Shown here piece by piece: positions 51,498-63,776 of a stretch of 64,000 nucleotides of DNA (positions within the stretch are counted from its first letter, which is position 1; each line of letters starts with the position of its first letter). The stretch lies in the NCBI RefSeq assembly GCF_000005505.3, contig NC_016134.3:5890001-5954000 (forward strand), read 5' to 3'. Under the pieces are notes generated by a model. That model ran no database searches. It saw only the letters and a list, made by a program, of their open reading frames with translations, and had not been told where the DNA came from. The stretch is from Brachypodium distachyon. Its lineage: Eukaryota > Streptophyta > Magnoliopsida > Poales > Poaceae. The position numbers and the translations under genes were made by a program.

Positions 51498-51958
51498 GTC
51501 GGGGGATCACTCCGGACAGGCTCATGGCGACACAACTCTAGCCGAGACGACGGAGCCAAAACCGGCATAACTACGTATGCCAGCATCATGAAGTACAACT
51601 AACGCTAAGCCGGCACGCCGAGCGTACGTCGGCAATGCTATTTTGTCTTATGAGTTTGCAGAATAAGGATGAGCACGTTGGTCTCGGCAGTAGCCGAGAT
51701 CTCTCAACGGTCTTATCCTGACCACGCGGTGCAAAGTAAAGCAACGCCATCATCATTTCAGGGAAAGCGGTCAGCGCCTGCATACCGGTGCCAGGTGATC
51801 ACGCCAAAGAAGCACTGAAAGGGAATCTGGGTGAATATGTGTGTTCTTGCGTGAATCATGCGTGTTCTTCTTCACGTCCTCCCTCCTCCGGTTCCTCCTT
51901 CGTCCATCGGTCCCAAGTTAAGCCATCCTATGGCATCTGCCGTGACACCACCACGACA
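51498..51958 (+). repeat. 5' LTR
   Basis: Matches the 3' LTR copy over GGTCATGGCGACACAACTCT-like sequence, TATGAGTTTGCAGAATAAGG and GACCACGCGGTGCAAAGTAA. It ends ACCACGACA just before the PBS. The left boundary is uncertain: 51507 by alignment to a TG start in the other copy (here TC), or about 51498 by where similarity begins. It has about 48 bases not present in the 3' LTR (around 51578-51638). Confidence 0.8.
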
Positions 51959-51960
51959 GT

Positions 51961-51978
51961 TGGCGCCCACCGTGGGGC
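51961..51978 (+). other. Primer binding site
   Basis: TGGCGCCCACCGTGGGGC, two bases after the LTR end, is the tRNA-primer site usual in Tat-type elements. Confidence 0.7.
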
Positions 51979-52191
51979 CAGCAGCGGCGCTGGCTGGAGT
52001 TTTCATTCGGACGGGAAGCTTCCTCGTCACTAGAGAGCGCGTGGTCTCCGGTTTGGTCCAGAGATTCGGCTCTCTGGGCTTCATCGACAACAACGCGGGC
52101 TGCTTCAACGGCACACCGTTTCATCAATTTCGGCATGCACGAGGTCTACGTTGCTACTGACTGCCCTTGCAGGTACCCGGAGCAGGTGGTG

Positions 52192-54460
52192 ATGGCCGAA
52201 GATCCCCCCCCCCCATCTACACGGCTCGCAGCCGGCACTTCGACTGCCCCGCTGACCGTGTGGAGGTCATGGTGACAGCCCATGGCGCTGATGCGGGAAG
52301 GGACGCTGCAGGAAGTGGCGCGGTCCGAACCAAGTTCGGCAGAACGGCAAAGCTCCCTTTGGAGAAGCCGGAGAACATCGCCGCTCAAGCCGGCACATCG
52401 GCTCTGCCACCAAAGCCAACTCAGATCCAGGCCTCCATCGAGCGGCTGACAGCGCCGGTGGCATCGAACGCTAACCCGGCCCAGCTACAGGCGGAGTTGG
52501 AGTTAGAGAGACAGAAGCTGCTGAAAGAAGCCGTCGATGTCGCCAACGCCCGACAACAGCTCGACATCTCGCTCAGTGAGTATAACAAAGCTCATGGTCT
52601 CAGTTCTACTGCGTTTACTAACCCTAGCAGAGTTGGGGAGGTGCGTAACCGTGGCAAGAACTTTAATGCTGAAATGACAAGAGATGGCAGGGGAGTGCCA
52701 GCTGTGTCGGCAAGTTTTGCCTCGGCACTAAAGCCGAAATACAACACCCCTGTCAAAAATCTCATGGCTGCCATGGCTGAGGTTGAAGAGTTGCCACATC
52801 TTATGGGAGAGGCACTCCGACAGCAGCAGCTGCGCGTGAAAGAGCTGCTCCAGACAGCTAACAAATAGAACGAGGCATACATGAGAATGCATGGCAAATC
52901 CGGTGCATCGCAGGTCATTCACTCGGCTGCAGACGCTGGTGGTTGGGTTGACAAACAAGCATCCTCGCCTGGTGGCAAACGGGACAAAAGCGTCAACTCT
53001 GGCTGGGATAAGCAGTTGGAACGCTATGACCCAGCCTTGGCCGAGAGGCAAATAATCAGGAGGGTTGATGACAGCCAAAGTGGTCTGCGTCCCGGCGGTA
53101 ATCGCCGAGAGCAGTAGGAGATACGCCGAGATCAGCAGGAGCGTTACTCGTTCGATCATGGACACCGACCTCGGGGTCCGGCACCCAATACTGCTGCAGG
53201 ACAACAGGGTGTCGGGCGCAACCCCCTCTATCGAGGTGAAGATCGCCGGTATGACCGTTACGATGACGGATACTCGGCCATGGCTGACGAGGGTTATATC
53301 AGGCGGGTGCGCGGTAACCTCGGTCCGCTCGGAGGCAGAGTTGGCAACAGGCAGGTATCACCCCTGGATGCTCGACATCGGCTTGACCGAATCTATCTGT
53401 CCGAACTCCTGGAGGATCAAGGTCTCCCGGGACCGCGTTGCTTTGCGAACCGAATCATGAGGGAGAGACCAGCCCCGGGTTTCCAGCTGCCCAGGGGTAC
53501 GAGAACGTATGACGGTAGTACTAAGCCGGAAGATTGGCTGGAAGACTATGTCACGGCAGTAAGTGTGGCAGGGGGCAACCGCAGATGGGCAGTGCGTTAC
53601 GTACCCCAGATGCTTGTAGGACCGGCAAGGATATGGCTGAACAATTTGCCGGAAAGCAGCATCAACTGCTGGATAGATTTCGAAGAAACTTTTGTCAGCA
53701 ACTTCACCAGTACCTACAAGAGGCCGAATCGTCCTCAACAATTGTCCATGTGCAAGCAGAGAGACAACGAGACTGACCGGGATTACCTGACAAGATGAAA
53801 CAATCTCCGCAATTCCTGTGAAGGGATAGTGAAATCGCATGCCATTGCGTGGTTTGCCCAAGGATGTCGGCACGGCAGCATGCTGTGGCAAAAGCTTCAA
53901 AGAGAGATGCCAGCTACTCTGTCTGAAATGATCAGGATAGCCGACATTACGCGCTTGGCGATCTGACTCAGCCATCACTGATGCCGGCAGAGCCACAAAG
54001 AGAGCAGCCGATATACAATCCTGCCGGGGCATTCCGAAGGAACGATCATCAAGATCATCGCAACAAAAGAAGGGATGACAGGCCGGATTACCGATAAGGG
54101 CCAGCCCATGTCGTTGCGATTTAGGACCAACCCGATGCCGGTTTTAACCAGCGTCAGAAAACAGGAAATCAGCGGTGGGTCAAGAAGGGAGAACAAAAGA
54201 AGCCCTGGCAAGATAAGCCAAAGTATACGTTCGAAGTGATGCTGGATCAGCCTTGTCGTTTCCACACGACTAATCCCAACAAGCCGGCGAATCACACAAC
54301 GCGGCAATGCAGCTGGATGCAGCGGGCCGAGAAGGGCGAGGAAAGTCGGTTACCCCCTCCTCCACCGCTCACAAGTGCTAACACACAGATTCAGGGACCC
54401 CCTCAGGCAAACAACGCTGTCAATCAGGTGGAGGAACAGGAAATCCCAGGGTATGCCAGG
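52192..54460 (+). pseudogene. gag of the retrotransposon, broken
   Basis: The start is probably ATG 52192, followed by an 11-base C tract (52204-52214). The downstream gag frame is different, so the tract has probably changed length. The frame then runs with in-frame stops at 52866 and 53115 to the stop at 53796. The segment 53460-53790 is a retrotransposon gag domain, with RTYDGSTKPEDWLEDYV and the FEETFVSNFTSTYKRP core. After 53796 the same frame continues to about 53960, then shifts. The remaining part to 54460 is basic and Pro/Asn-rich, with more stops. It would have encoded the particle structural protein; it cannot now. Confidence 0.85.
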
Positions 54461-54493
54461 TGAAACGAATACAAAGAGCATCACCAGAACTAC

Positions 54494-57400
54494 ATGATTT
54501 TCATCACTGAGCCCACTGACAAGCAAAGTCAGCGCTGGCGAGAGATGGAGGTCAATGCTGTTATGCCGGCAGTCCCAAAATTCATGTATTGGTCAGAGCA
54601 GGAGATCAATTGGAACCGGGCAGACCATCCCAAGGTTATGCCCAATCCTAGCGGATACGCCCTGGTGGTTGATCCGACACTCATCGGGCCCGACATTAAC
54701 GTCAAATTCACTCGGGTTGTCATTGATAATGGGAGCAGCATCAATATCCTGTACCGGGACACGATGCTTAAGCTCGGCATTACTGATAACATGCTTGAGC
54801 CCAGTCGGACTACCTTCCATGGTATTGTGCCGGGTGTGTCTTTTGCTCCGGTAGGCAAGATTCGAGTGGACGTCTTATTCGGCACCAGGGAGAATTGCCG
54901 GACTGAGAACCTAGTGTTCGAGGTGGTGGACCTCAGCAGTCTGTACCACGCACTTCTTGGCAGACCGGCACTCGCCAAGTTTATGGCAACTACTCACATC
55001 GGCTATCTCAAGATGAAGATGCCAGAACCAAATGGTACCATAGCCATCACTGGCAACTACAAGCATTCAATCGAATGCGCGGCGGCAGGGTCAGCTTTGG
55101 CTGAATAACTAGTCATTGCCGGCGAGAAAAAGCAGTTACAGGAGGCTGTCGCAATGGCTCAGGCGGCGCAGATCGGTTTGCCGGCTATGTCAAATCCTCA
55201 TGGAAGTGTGGCTTTCCAGGCAGCCAAGGAGACAAAGAAGATTCAAATTGACAGCGAGTACCCGGACTGCACCGTCATCATCGGTGCCGGCCTGAGTGAG
55301 AAATAGGAAGGCGAGCTCACCAGCTTCCTCCGTGAGCATTGGAACATCTTCGCATGGTCGAATCAAGACCTGCCGGGTGTGCCGAGGGAGCTGAATGAGC
55401 ACTCATTACACGTCAGGCTAGACGCGAGACCGGTGAAGTAGCCCCTTCGACGCTTCGCCGACGACAGAAGGAAAGTCATCTCAGAGGAGATATCCCGGCT
55501 TCTAGCTGCCGCCTTCATTATGGAAGTGTTACATCCCGACTGGCTGGCAAACCCGGTCATGGTCGAGAAAAAGAAGCACGACCCAACTGCTGCCAAGGTG
55601 TGGCGCATGTGTATCGACTACACCAGCCTCAACAAGGCATGTCCCAAAGATTCTTTCCCGTTACCTCGGATCGATCAAGTGATTGACTCTACTACCGGGT
55701 GTGAGTTGTTGTCTTTTGTGGATGCGTATTCTGGTTTTCATCAGATAGCACTGAACCCTAATGATCAAATAAAGACATCATTTATCACCCCGTTCGGGGC
55801 TTATTGCTATCGCACTATGTCGTTTGGATTGAGAAATGCAGGAGCTACTTATCAAAGATGCATGCAGAAATGTTTGCACGATCAACTCGGCAAAAATGTG
55901 CAGGTATATGTCGACGATGTCATTATAAAAACCAAGGAGAGTGCTATGCTCCTGGATGATATCCGGGAAACATTCGTGAATTTAAGGAGATTTCGAATGA
56001 AACTGAACCCAGCCAAATGCACATTCGGTGTACCGGCAGGAAAATTGCTTGGGTTCCTAGTGCCAAGCCGAGGTATAGAAGCAAACCGTGTGAAGATTGC
56101 CGCTATAGAAAGAATGAAATTGCAAAGTTCCTCAAAGATGTGCAGAAATTCACGGGATGCCTAGCGTCGCTAAGTCGTTTCCTTAGTTGGCTGGGCGAAA
56201 AGGCTATGCCCTTATACCAGCTGATGAAGAAAACCGACAAATTTGTATGGACGCCACAGACAGACCTAGCTTTTCAAGAGCTGAAGAAGATGATTGCTAC
56301 GGCACCAATATTGGCCTCGCCAATGGAGTGTTGTTATACATCGCGGCAACCAACCGAGTTGTTAGTGCCGTCATCTGGTGGAAAGAGTCGAAGATGGCAA
56401 ATCGGTGCAAAGGCTGGTGTATTACTTGAGCGAGGTGTTATCGTCGTCCAAGCAGAATTATCGCCATTATCAGAAAATGGCGTACGACGTCTATACGGTG
56501 GCAAAGAAGCTGAAGCACTACTTCGATGCTCATCAGATCCGGGTTATATATGAGGCGCTTGTCTCGGAGATCATGAGTAACAAAGACGCGAGCGGCCGGG
56601 TAGCAAAATGGGCTGTTGAGCTAGCACCCTATACGTTACAGTACGATAGACGGGATGCCGTGAAATCTCAAGCTTTGGCAGATTTTTTGGTGGATTGGGC
56701 AGAGATGGAGTATGAGCCAGCACCCCCGAAAACTAACTACTGGAAGATGCATTTTGATGGCTCTAAGATGAAAAGCAGGCTGGACGCCGGCATAGTTCTG
56801 ACCTTGCCTAAGCGCGATCAGCTCAAGTACGTACTGCAGATTCACTTTGCAGCATCCAACAATGTCGCCGAGTATGAAGCATTGGTGCATGGACTGAAAA
56901 TGGCAAAGGAAATTGGAGTTCGCCGGATTCAATGTTTTGGTGATTCCGATCTAGTCGTCCAGCAAGCTTCCGGCAACTGGGATGCACTGGATGCCAACAT
57001 GGCGCTATACCGGTTCCACGTTCAGAAGATCAGTGGCCATTTCAAAGGATGTGAATTTCACCACATACCTCGGGCGGAAAATGAGGCAGCCGACACATTG
57101 TCAAAACTCGGTTCAACACGACAAGCCATTCCGGCTGGGGTGGCACTAGAGCATTTACGTAAACCATCCATCAAACCATCGCCAGAATCAGAGTCTATAT
57201 TTATCCCGGCGAGCTCAGAGGCCGACGCCACTCCCATGAACATTGACAGCGGCAACGGTTCCGGTAACCCGGGGACTGAGCGCCTTAACTCGGCGGAAGC
57301 GATGGCAGTTGAGCCAATGGAGATAGACGAGCCGGATGAGCCGATCTTCACCACTCGTCCTGTGCCGGCCTGGGCTCAACCGATAATGTCTTACCTCAAA

Positions 57401-58635
57401 GATGAGACTCTCCCGGAAGAGGAACTGTCGGCACGGCAAATCCAGAGAAGAGCAAAGGCGTACACCATCATCAATGGTGAGCTTTACAAGAGGAGCGTCA
57501 CTAACGTCCTACAACGGTGCGTTGAGCCGGAAGAAGGGCAAGAAATACTCCGGGATATTCACCAAGGAGAGTGTGACCATCATGCATCCTCAAGAACGCT
57601 AGTGGGCAAGGCTTTCTGACATGGTTTCTACTGGCCGAGTGCACTATAGGAAGCAGAGGACATAGTCAGGAAGTGCAACGGCTGCCAGAGGTATGCCAGC
57701 AAGATTCATATGCCGGCATCCGAACTCAAAACTATTCCAATCACTTTGCCTTTTGCCGTCTGGTGTTTGGATATGGTTGGACCGTTCAAGCGGGCGCGAG
57801 GAGGCATGACGCATATCCTGGTCATGGTCGACAAGTTCACCAAATGGATTGATGTCAAGCCGATAAAGAAGTGTGACGGCAAAACTGCGGTGTCATTTCT
57901 GAAGGATATCATCTTGAGATATGGGTACCTGCACAGTATCGTTACGGATAATGGAATGAACTTCGCGGAGGGACCTTTCGCGAGATTCTGTGCTGAAAAG
58001 AAAATCCGGCTGGATGTTGCTTCCGTAGCACATCCTCAATCCAATGGGCAAGTTGAAAGGGTGAATGGCATGATTTTGGCCGGCATAAAACCCTGGCTAA
58101 TCGAACCATTGAAGCGTAATCAGGGATGCTGGCTGGATGAACTCCCGGCTGTGCTATGGAGTCTCAGGACGACTCCCAATCGCTCTACAGGCTACACGTC
58201 ATTCTTCCTCATGTACGGGGCGGAAGCTTTCCTACCAGCCGACATTGAACATGACTCTCCGCGAGTAACCATGGATACGGAGGCCAAGGTAAAAGAGGCC
58301 CGAGAAAATGATGTCGACCTGCTTGAGGAAGCACGGGAATTGGCTCTATCTCGGTCGGCCATCTATCGACAACACTTAAGGCGTTATCACAGCCGAAAGG
58401 TCAGCCCGCGAGTATTCCGGGAAGGAGATCTTGTCCTCCAACTGGTGCAGCGCACAGCCGGCATGCATAATTATCACCTCCATGGGAAGGACCCTTCATT
58501 GTGAGCAAAGCACTCCACAATGATTCCTACTATCTTATAGATGCACAAGATCCCAAGGCAAACATGATGGACCGGTCAGGTGAGGAGACCAAGAGGCCAT
58601 GGAATGTAGCATTGCTCCGTCCGTTCTATACTTGA
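54494..58635 (+). pseudogene. pol of the retrotransposon (PR-RT-RH-IN), broken
   Basis: 54494-55108: protease-like, active-site text VIDNGSSINIL and the flap-side HALLGRPALAKF. 55500-56040: reverse transcriptase with FVDAYSGFHQIAL and the catalytic YVDDVI. 56740-57110: RNase H with HFDGSKMKSRLDAG, AEYEALVHGL and FGDSDLVVQQASG. 57560-58500: integrase with HH-CC finger remains (CNGCQRY), DDE core in LDMVGPF, VTDNGMNF and GQVERVNG, then the C-terminal part. The end is RPWNVALLRPFYT with stop at 58633. Breaks: stops after 55106, near 55304 and 55438, a shift near 56100-56160, stops near 57618 and 57648, and a shift near 58480. No complete product is possible. Confidence 0.9.
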
Positions 58636-59257
58636 AAGCTGAGTATTTGTATCGTTTTTTTCTTATGTTGAATGTTTTAATTAAGACAATGAAATTATCC
58701 GCCGGGTTCTTAAAAGAAACTCGGGGACTTCCATATCATTTAAATGCTATGTTATAATTTTGTTTTGTATGTCGGCGTGGCTTAATTGCGTAATCTTACA
58801 TTAATCTAGTAGTGTGTTGGTATTGACAAAACCCCTCTATGACTTCGCTGCTGTCCGCAACCCGGCTTCATGGCAAGCTCGAGACGGGTATAAAATAACC
58901 GAGCAAACGAAAAATGACTAAGGAAACAAGCAAAGAGGCGATCCGAGATACACGTTATCTTAACTCGACATTTCTTTTTAACTCGGTTATTGCCGGGCGA
59001 ATTCTTTGAGTTACTTTTTTCGAGAGAGTGGTTTTATGACTTTGTGATTCATACGTCGAACGCCGGCAAGGCAGACAAAAGAACCGAAGTTATAAAATTT
59101 CACTAAAAAAAATGCACTCGGGGACTCGGTCGGGAATTTGATAAACAAAAGACTTCATTAAAATTATGAACACGATACTTAGCAAACAAAGCATGTCGGT
59201 TACATTTGCACCCGGCATTCTGGGGATTTAACTATTCTAAAGTTTCTCATGAATAAA
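58636..59257. other. Spacer between pol and the antisense gene
   Basis: AT-rich non-coding interior of the retrotransposon. It contains AACTCGGGGACTT and CACTCGGGGACTCGG, phrases that recur near the 3' LTR. Confidence 0.6.
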
Positions 59258-62200
59258 CTAAGAAGATACAGAGGGGTTATTGGCGCCGGAACTCGGCGCA
59301 GCGGAGGCCGACTCCACAGCGGCTTCTTCTTCCGCTTCCTCTTCCCCATCCGTCATCTCGGCCTCGGTGTCGGAGATTGGGTCTTCTACAAATTTATGCA
59401 CGTCGGCATATTGTATGAAGGAGTAGGCCCGCTCCTTGCACTTGGCCACCAACTCCAGATCCGAGAGATGGGGGGAGCCGGCCCGCATTGTTTGCAGCAC
59501 ATCGAGGTTGATGCCGTCGTACCAGGATAGTACAAACGACAGGGCCTCGTCGGCACCGACGCGTGCAACCGACTCCCGCCATTCTCGCAGCCGGGACGGG
59601 GCCTTGTGTAGCCGCCTCGCCAGGTCCGGGATCTCCATCGGAACCTCTTCGTCAGGCCACAACGCGCGGAAGGTTTGGAGGCCGGCATCCAGCATGTTGA
59701 CGCCGAATGACTTGAGAGGTCTAACCCGGCTCGCGATGCTCACCAGGTAGTCCACCAAGTCCCATTCGAAGGGCGCCCCCGCCGTTACCGCCGGATCCCT
59801 CTTCCGGCGAGCGAGGCCCACACTCTCTTGAGCATGTTGGACGGATAAGGGAAAAAAATCTGGTAGAAGCAAAGGAACCGTAGTCAGTCTCGGCATGTTA
59901 GTGCTAATATCCAAACAAGTAACTAAATGAAGGAGTTCAGCTTACTCGTCAGCATGCTGTCGATCTTGATGATATCACGCCGGAGGACCTTGAGCAGGCC
60001 GGCCTTCTCGGCATCCTCCAGCTCGGTGGAGGTGGTGCGAGTCTCGAGCTCGGCAGCGAGGGCCTTGCCCTTCTTCACCTCGTCTTCCAGGCGGATTTTC
60101 TCATTGGCCTGGGAAGAGAGGGCCGAGGTGAGTTGGTTCACCTCGGTCTTGTGCGCCTCGGCCTGCACCGCGATCTGCGCTTGCAGCTGGGCAATTTCCT
60201 CCCGGTGCTGCTCGGCCAGCCGAGTATTCTCATCTGTTTAAACGACTGTATATTACGGCGCCTAACATCTAATATGAATGGAATTCTGATTGAGGATGAA
60301 CTGTTACCTTGAACCTCGGAGACCCGCTTCAGCAGCTCCGCTGCTTGGGCGTTGTCCCCGGCTGTGAACAAGAACAAGTGTTAGATTATGCCGAATATGG
60401 ATACTCGGACAGAGATCTTATCTTGGTAGGATATACTTACTCTGGCTCTCGCGCTTGGCCTTCAGGGCCTTGTGCGATGCCGCCAGCTGCTTGTATTTGC
60501 CCAACAGCCCCTTGAAGGCTGCGGTGTGCTTGTTCATGCAGAGCTGCAAGACGAAGATGCACAAGTAAGTTCACTACAACAGGCAGTTAATGAGGAATAA
60601 GTGTTTGAAGCTACTAAGCTTCAGGCCGGCTATTCTAAACTCGACCTGAATCTCGGGGAATAAGTGTTTGAATCTTCTAAGCTTCAGGCCGACTATTCTA
60701 AACTTGGCCTGAATCTCGGGGAATAGGTGTTTGAAGTTCTATGAGATAAGCTTCAGACCGACTAATTTTTACACGCCCTAAACCTCGTGGACTAGGAGTA
60801 TGGATACTATACTGGAATTGACAGTTAAAATTTCCTAAGGATTTCTGCGTACCTCGGTAGCTCCACCAAGGGGCTCTGCCGCGCCGACTGCACGCTGCTA
60901 GAGGTCACTTCGTAGTGATTAGCGTTGTTCCAGTCCATGATGGACTGGCCCAATGATCCCCAGCTTTGCCCGCTGATCGTCCGGAGAGGAACCTCCTGCT
61001 GCCGGCTGGAACGACGCGGGCCAGCGGAACCCGGGGCGGTCGATCCCGCCGCGGCAGCAGGGCCCTTGGCTTTCTCGGCCCGTGCGGCTGCGACTTGAGC
61101 TTCCTTCGGCCGCGACGAAGATGGAGACGGTGTCGAAGTCGGCTGTGGCTCTTGGGGACCCTGAGGATCCGTCGCCGGCTCTTGCAGCGTCTCAGAGGCC
61201 GGCGGCTCTGTTGTTGTTTCGGCTGCGGCAGAGGAAGGGGCTGCCTCGGCTGCAGCCTCGCTTGCCGAGACCCTGGCCGCAGGAGTCTCAGACTGGCCGA
61301 CGACTATGGCGTCGGCGGGGGATGTCGGATCCGCGGTGGTCTCAGCCCCGCCCGCGGCCGGATTTGAGGCCTCGGTGTGGGAAGACTGAGCCACCGGAAT
61401 ATCAGACGCAATGCACGTCCGAGATTGCGTGGCTGTTAAAGCCTCCCTGCAGAAATAAAAAGCTTAGTTGTTTGCATGATTATGAAGAAGGAGACCGACA
61501 CCAGAAGATGAAATGGTAAGGGCCTTACCCGATGACCAGGGGTTTGGGCTTGGGGCCACGAGCCGTAGCCCTCTTCCGCTTCACATTCCGCGGAAGGTCC
61601 TTCTCGGTGGCATGATTCTTTGCGACGTCGCGTTTCTCCCGAGTTGGCGCCTCCGCAGCAGGCTCGCCCGAGTCGGCTGCATCCGGATAAAAGCAAGTGT
61701 GGTCACTTTACTGACAGATGATGAAGAAATTACAGAAGAGTGTCACAGTTTCTTACATTCGGTGCGGCGAGGGCCGGCATGGGGAATTGGCATGAAGTCC
61801 TCCGAGTCCGGATCTTCAGCGTTAGCGAACTCACGCGGGGGAGCAAAGTGCTTGTCAGGAGAACCCCTGTCTTCCTTGCGCAGAATAGTGAACTTCTGCA
61901 CAAAGGAGTCAGGTTGAACTGAGATAAGCATATATTGGACAAGTGCCGGCATAGCTGTATGTCGGATATAAACATGAAATAAATAAGAGTTAAGGCTTAC
62001 CGGAGGAGCGTGACGATCCCGGGCATATGCCGGCATACCCCAGGCCCACTTCTCCGACATGATGGTCTTGGCTATCGCCTTGACCCGGCGCCAAACCTCA
62101 GCATGGGAGAGCTTGATGGTCGACACCCTATCCGGGTCAAACTGGCTGCCGTAGTAGCACATCTTGTGGATCCGGTGCTGGAGCGGGCACAAGCGCCGGT

Positions 62201-62945
62201 ACACGAAGGTGGCCAGCAGGTCGTCGGCCGACATCCCCTTCTCCTTGAGCTCGAGGATCCTTGCGTGGATCTCGGCACCCTCCGGGAAGGTGTCCTTCGC
62301 GTCGAAGGACCAATTCCTCTTCTCCTCCGGGGGCCCAACTTCGAATCCCGGAAGGTTGATGTAGTCGGCGGCGGTGGAGTTCTTGATGTAGAAAAAGGTC
62401 TTAAGCCATTTCTTACATGACTCAAGACCCTGGATCGTCGGAAAATCCGAGTTGCGGTGAGGGACGATGGTGGCGGCACCGCACTGGGTCATCGACTTTG
62501 GAGCGCCGGGATTGTCTTTGTCGGGGAGAACCTGTGGCCGGAACATGAAGTACCGGGACCACAGGTCAATGGATGGCCAGAGGCCGAGATAACCCTCACA
62601 ACAGGTGACGAATGCTGAGAGGGTGAGAATGGCGTTTGCTGGAAGATGGTGTGGCTGAAGGCCAAAGAAATCGAGGAAAGTCCTAAAGAAATCGCTAGCG
62701 GGGAGGGAAAAACCACGCTCGAAGTGCGAGAGGAAGACAACGCACTCACCGGTTTTGGGGGTCGACACGATTTCTTCGCTGGGAACCCGGCACTCAACCT
62801 CCTCCGGGACACGCCGGGAGCGGCGGAGCCACTCGATATCCGCCGGGGTCACGTCGGAGCCCTCCCAGGCGGCGCGCTCGGATCTGGCCCTCTCCTCCGC
62901 TTGAGCAGCAGGGTCGACGGCCGGAGTGCGAGAAGAAGAAACCAT
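59258..62945 (-). CDS. Antisense spliced gene of the retrotransposon, 'putative gypsy type transposon' family
   Basis: Minus strand, start ATG at 62945. Resolved exons: 62945..62001, 61895..61757, 61676..61529, 61446..60853, all with GT-AG borders and matching phase. Exon 1 (315 codons) holds the domain annotated in grasses as putative gypsy-type transposon / plant transposase-like: WLRRSRRVPEEVECRVPSEE, FERGFSLPASDFFRTFLDFF, NWSFDAKDTFPEGAEIHARI. Exon 3 is Lys/Arg-rich (NVKRKRATARGPKPKP, a possible nuclear signal). Exon 4 is Ala/Pro/Ser/Thr-rich. Later exons (about 60550-60440, 60240-59945, 59859-59258) encode a coiled-coil part and an acidic C-terminus ending at the TAG at 59258. The exon 4 to 5 junction does not keep frame with visible splice sites, so this copy may be broken there. 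The protein's role in the element is unknown. Confidence 0.65.
60601..60789. repeat. Tandem repeat, 63-bp period
   Basis: GTGTTTGAA begins at 60601, 60664 and 60727. Units share CTAAGCTTCAGGCCG, CTATTCTAAAC and CCTGAATCTCGGGGAATA; the third is degraded. It lies in an intron of the antisense gene. Confidence 0.9.
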
Positions 62946-63776
62946 TGAGGGGAAAACAGATCTAGGGTTTCGAGCTTCGGTGAGGAAGTGCTTGTGTAAG
63001 GCCTGGGCTAGCAACCTAGTGCGGCGGAGGCCTAGGTGGTTGCAAGCGAATCGGCGGCTGCGAGCTCTGAGGCGAGAAACCGCGGTGGCGGGGAGGCTCG
63101 GAGCTAGCAGACGGCCGCGAAGTGCGCGAGGAACAGGGGAGCAGAGGAGAACGAAGGGGTGAAGAGAGCGAGGAGTGCGAAGGGTTTTCTGCCCACGCCC
63201 TCATCCTCCTTTTATACCCGAGGTGAAGTAATGGGGTGCGCGTTTCCCGTGCCACCACCTTAGTGGCTAACGGGAAGATTGCGCACGATTTGAGCAGTTA
63301 TGCTCATCAAGGCGCACGCTCGGTTACTGCATCGCGTGCCGCCGAGAATCCCGCAAGATCAGAAGGATAAGTGCTTGCGTCGGAACCAAAGTTCTGTCCT
63401 TAATGGCTCTGTCAGCTTTACTGTCCGACGGGACGGCACGCTCGCTTCGAAAAGTGCGATAGCAGTAACTCAAACCTTATCCTCCCGTTGGTTTAAATGA
63501 GTGCAGAATCCAAATCACAGGTGGCAGTTATGCTGGCAGAAGTGAGTCTTTAATCGTCGGTCATGAAGAAGAAAGAATCTCGGCTAAGGGTTGGATAAGC
63601 ACACCAACTCGGAGTCCCGGATTTAATTGATCTCGGCTAGGAGAACCTGGGGCTATCTCGTTATCCTTCTCAGCTGAATCCAAGTAAGCGTTGGTGGTCT
63701 GTCTATGGGAAACTGTCGTACCCCGACATCTTTCTATGCCGGACCACAACAACTTCGGGGACTAGCGTCGGGGGGA
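62946..63776. other. Upstream of the antisense gene, to the 3' LTR
   Basis: Would contain promoter and 5' UTR of the antisense gene (63000-63260) and the region before the 3' LTR. Nothing further coding is supported. The purine-rich GTCGGGGGGA just before 63777 is a candidate polypurine tract. Confidence 0.5.

Noticed and set aside
51872..52138. Minus-strand frames over the LTR end and PBS
   Set aside because: They are antisense to the LTR-PBS-leader region and have no family resemblance.
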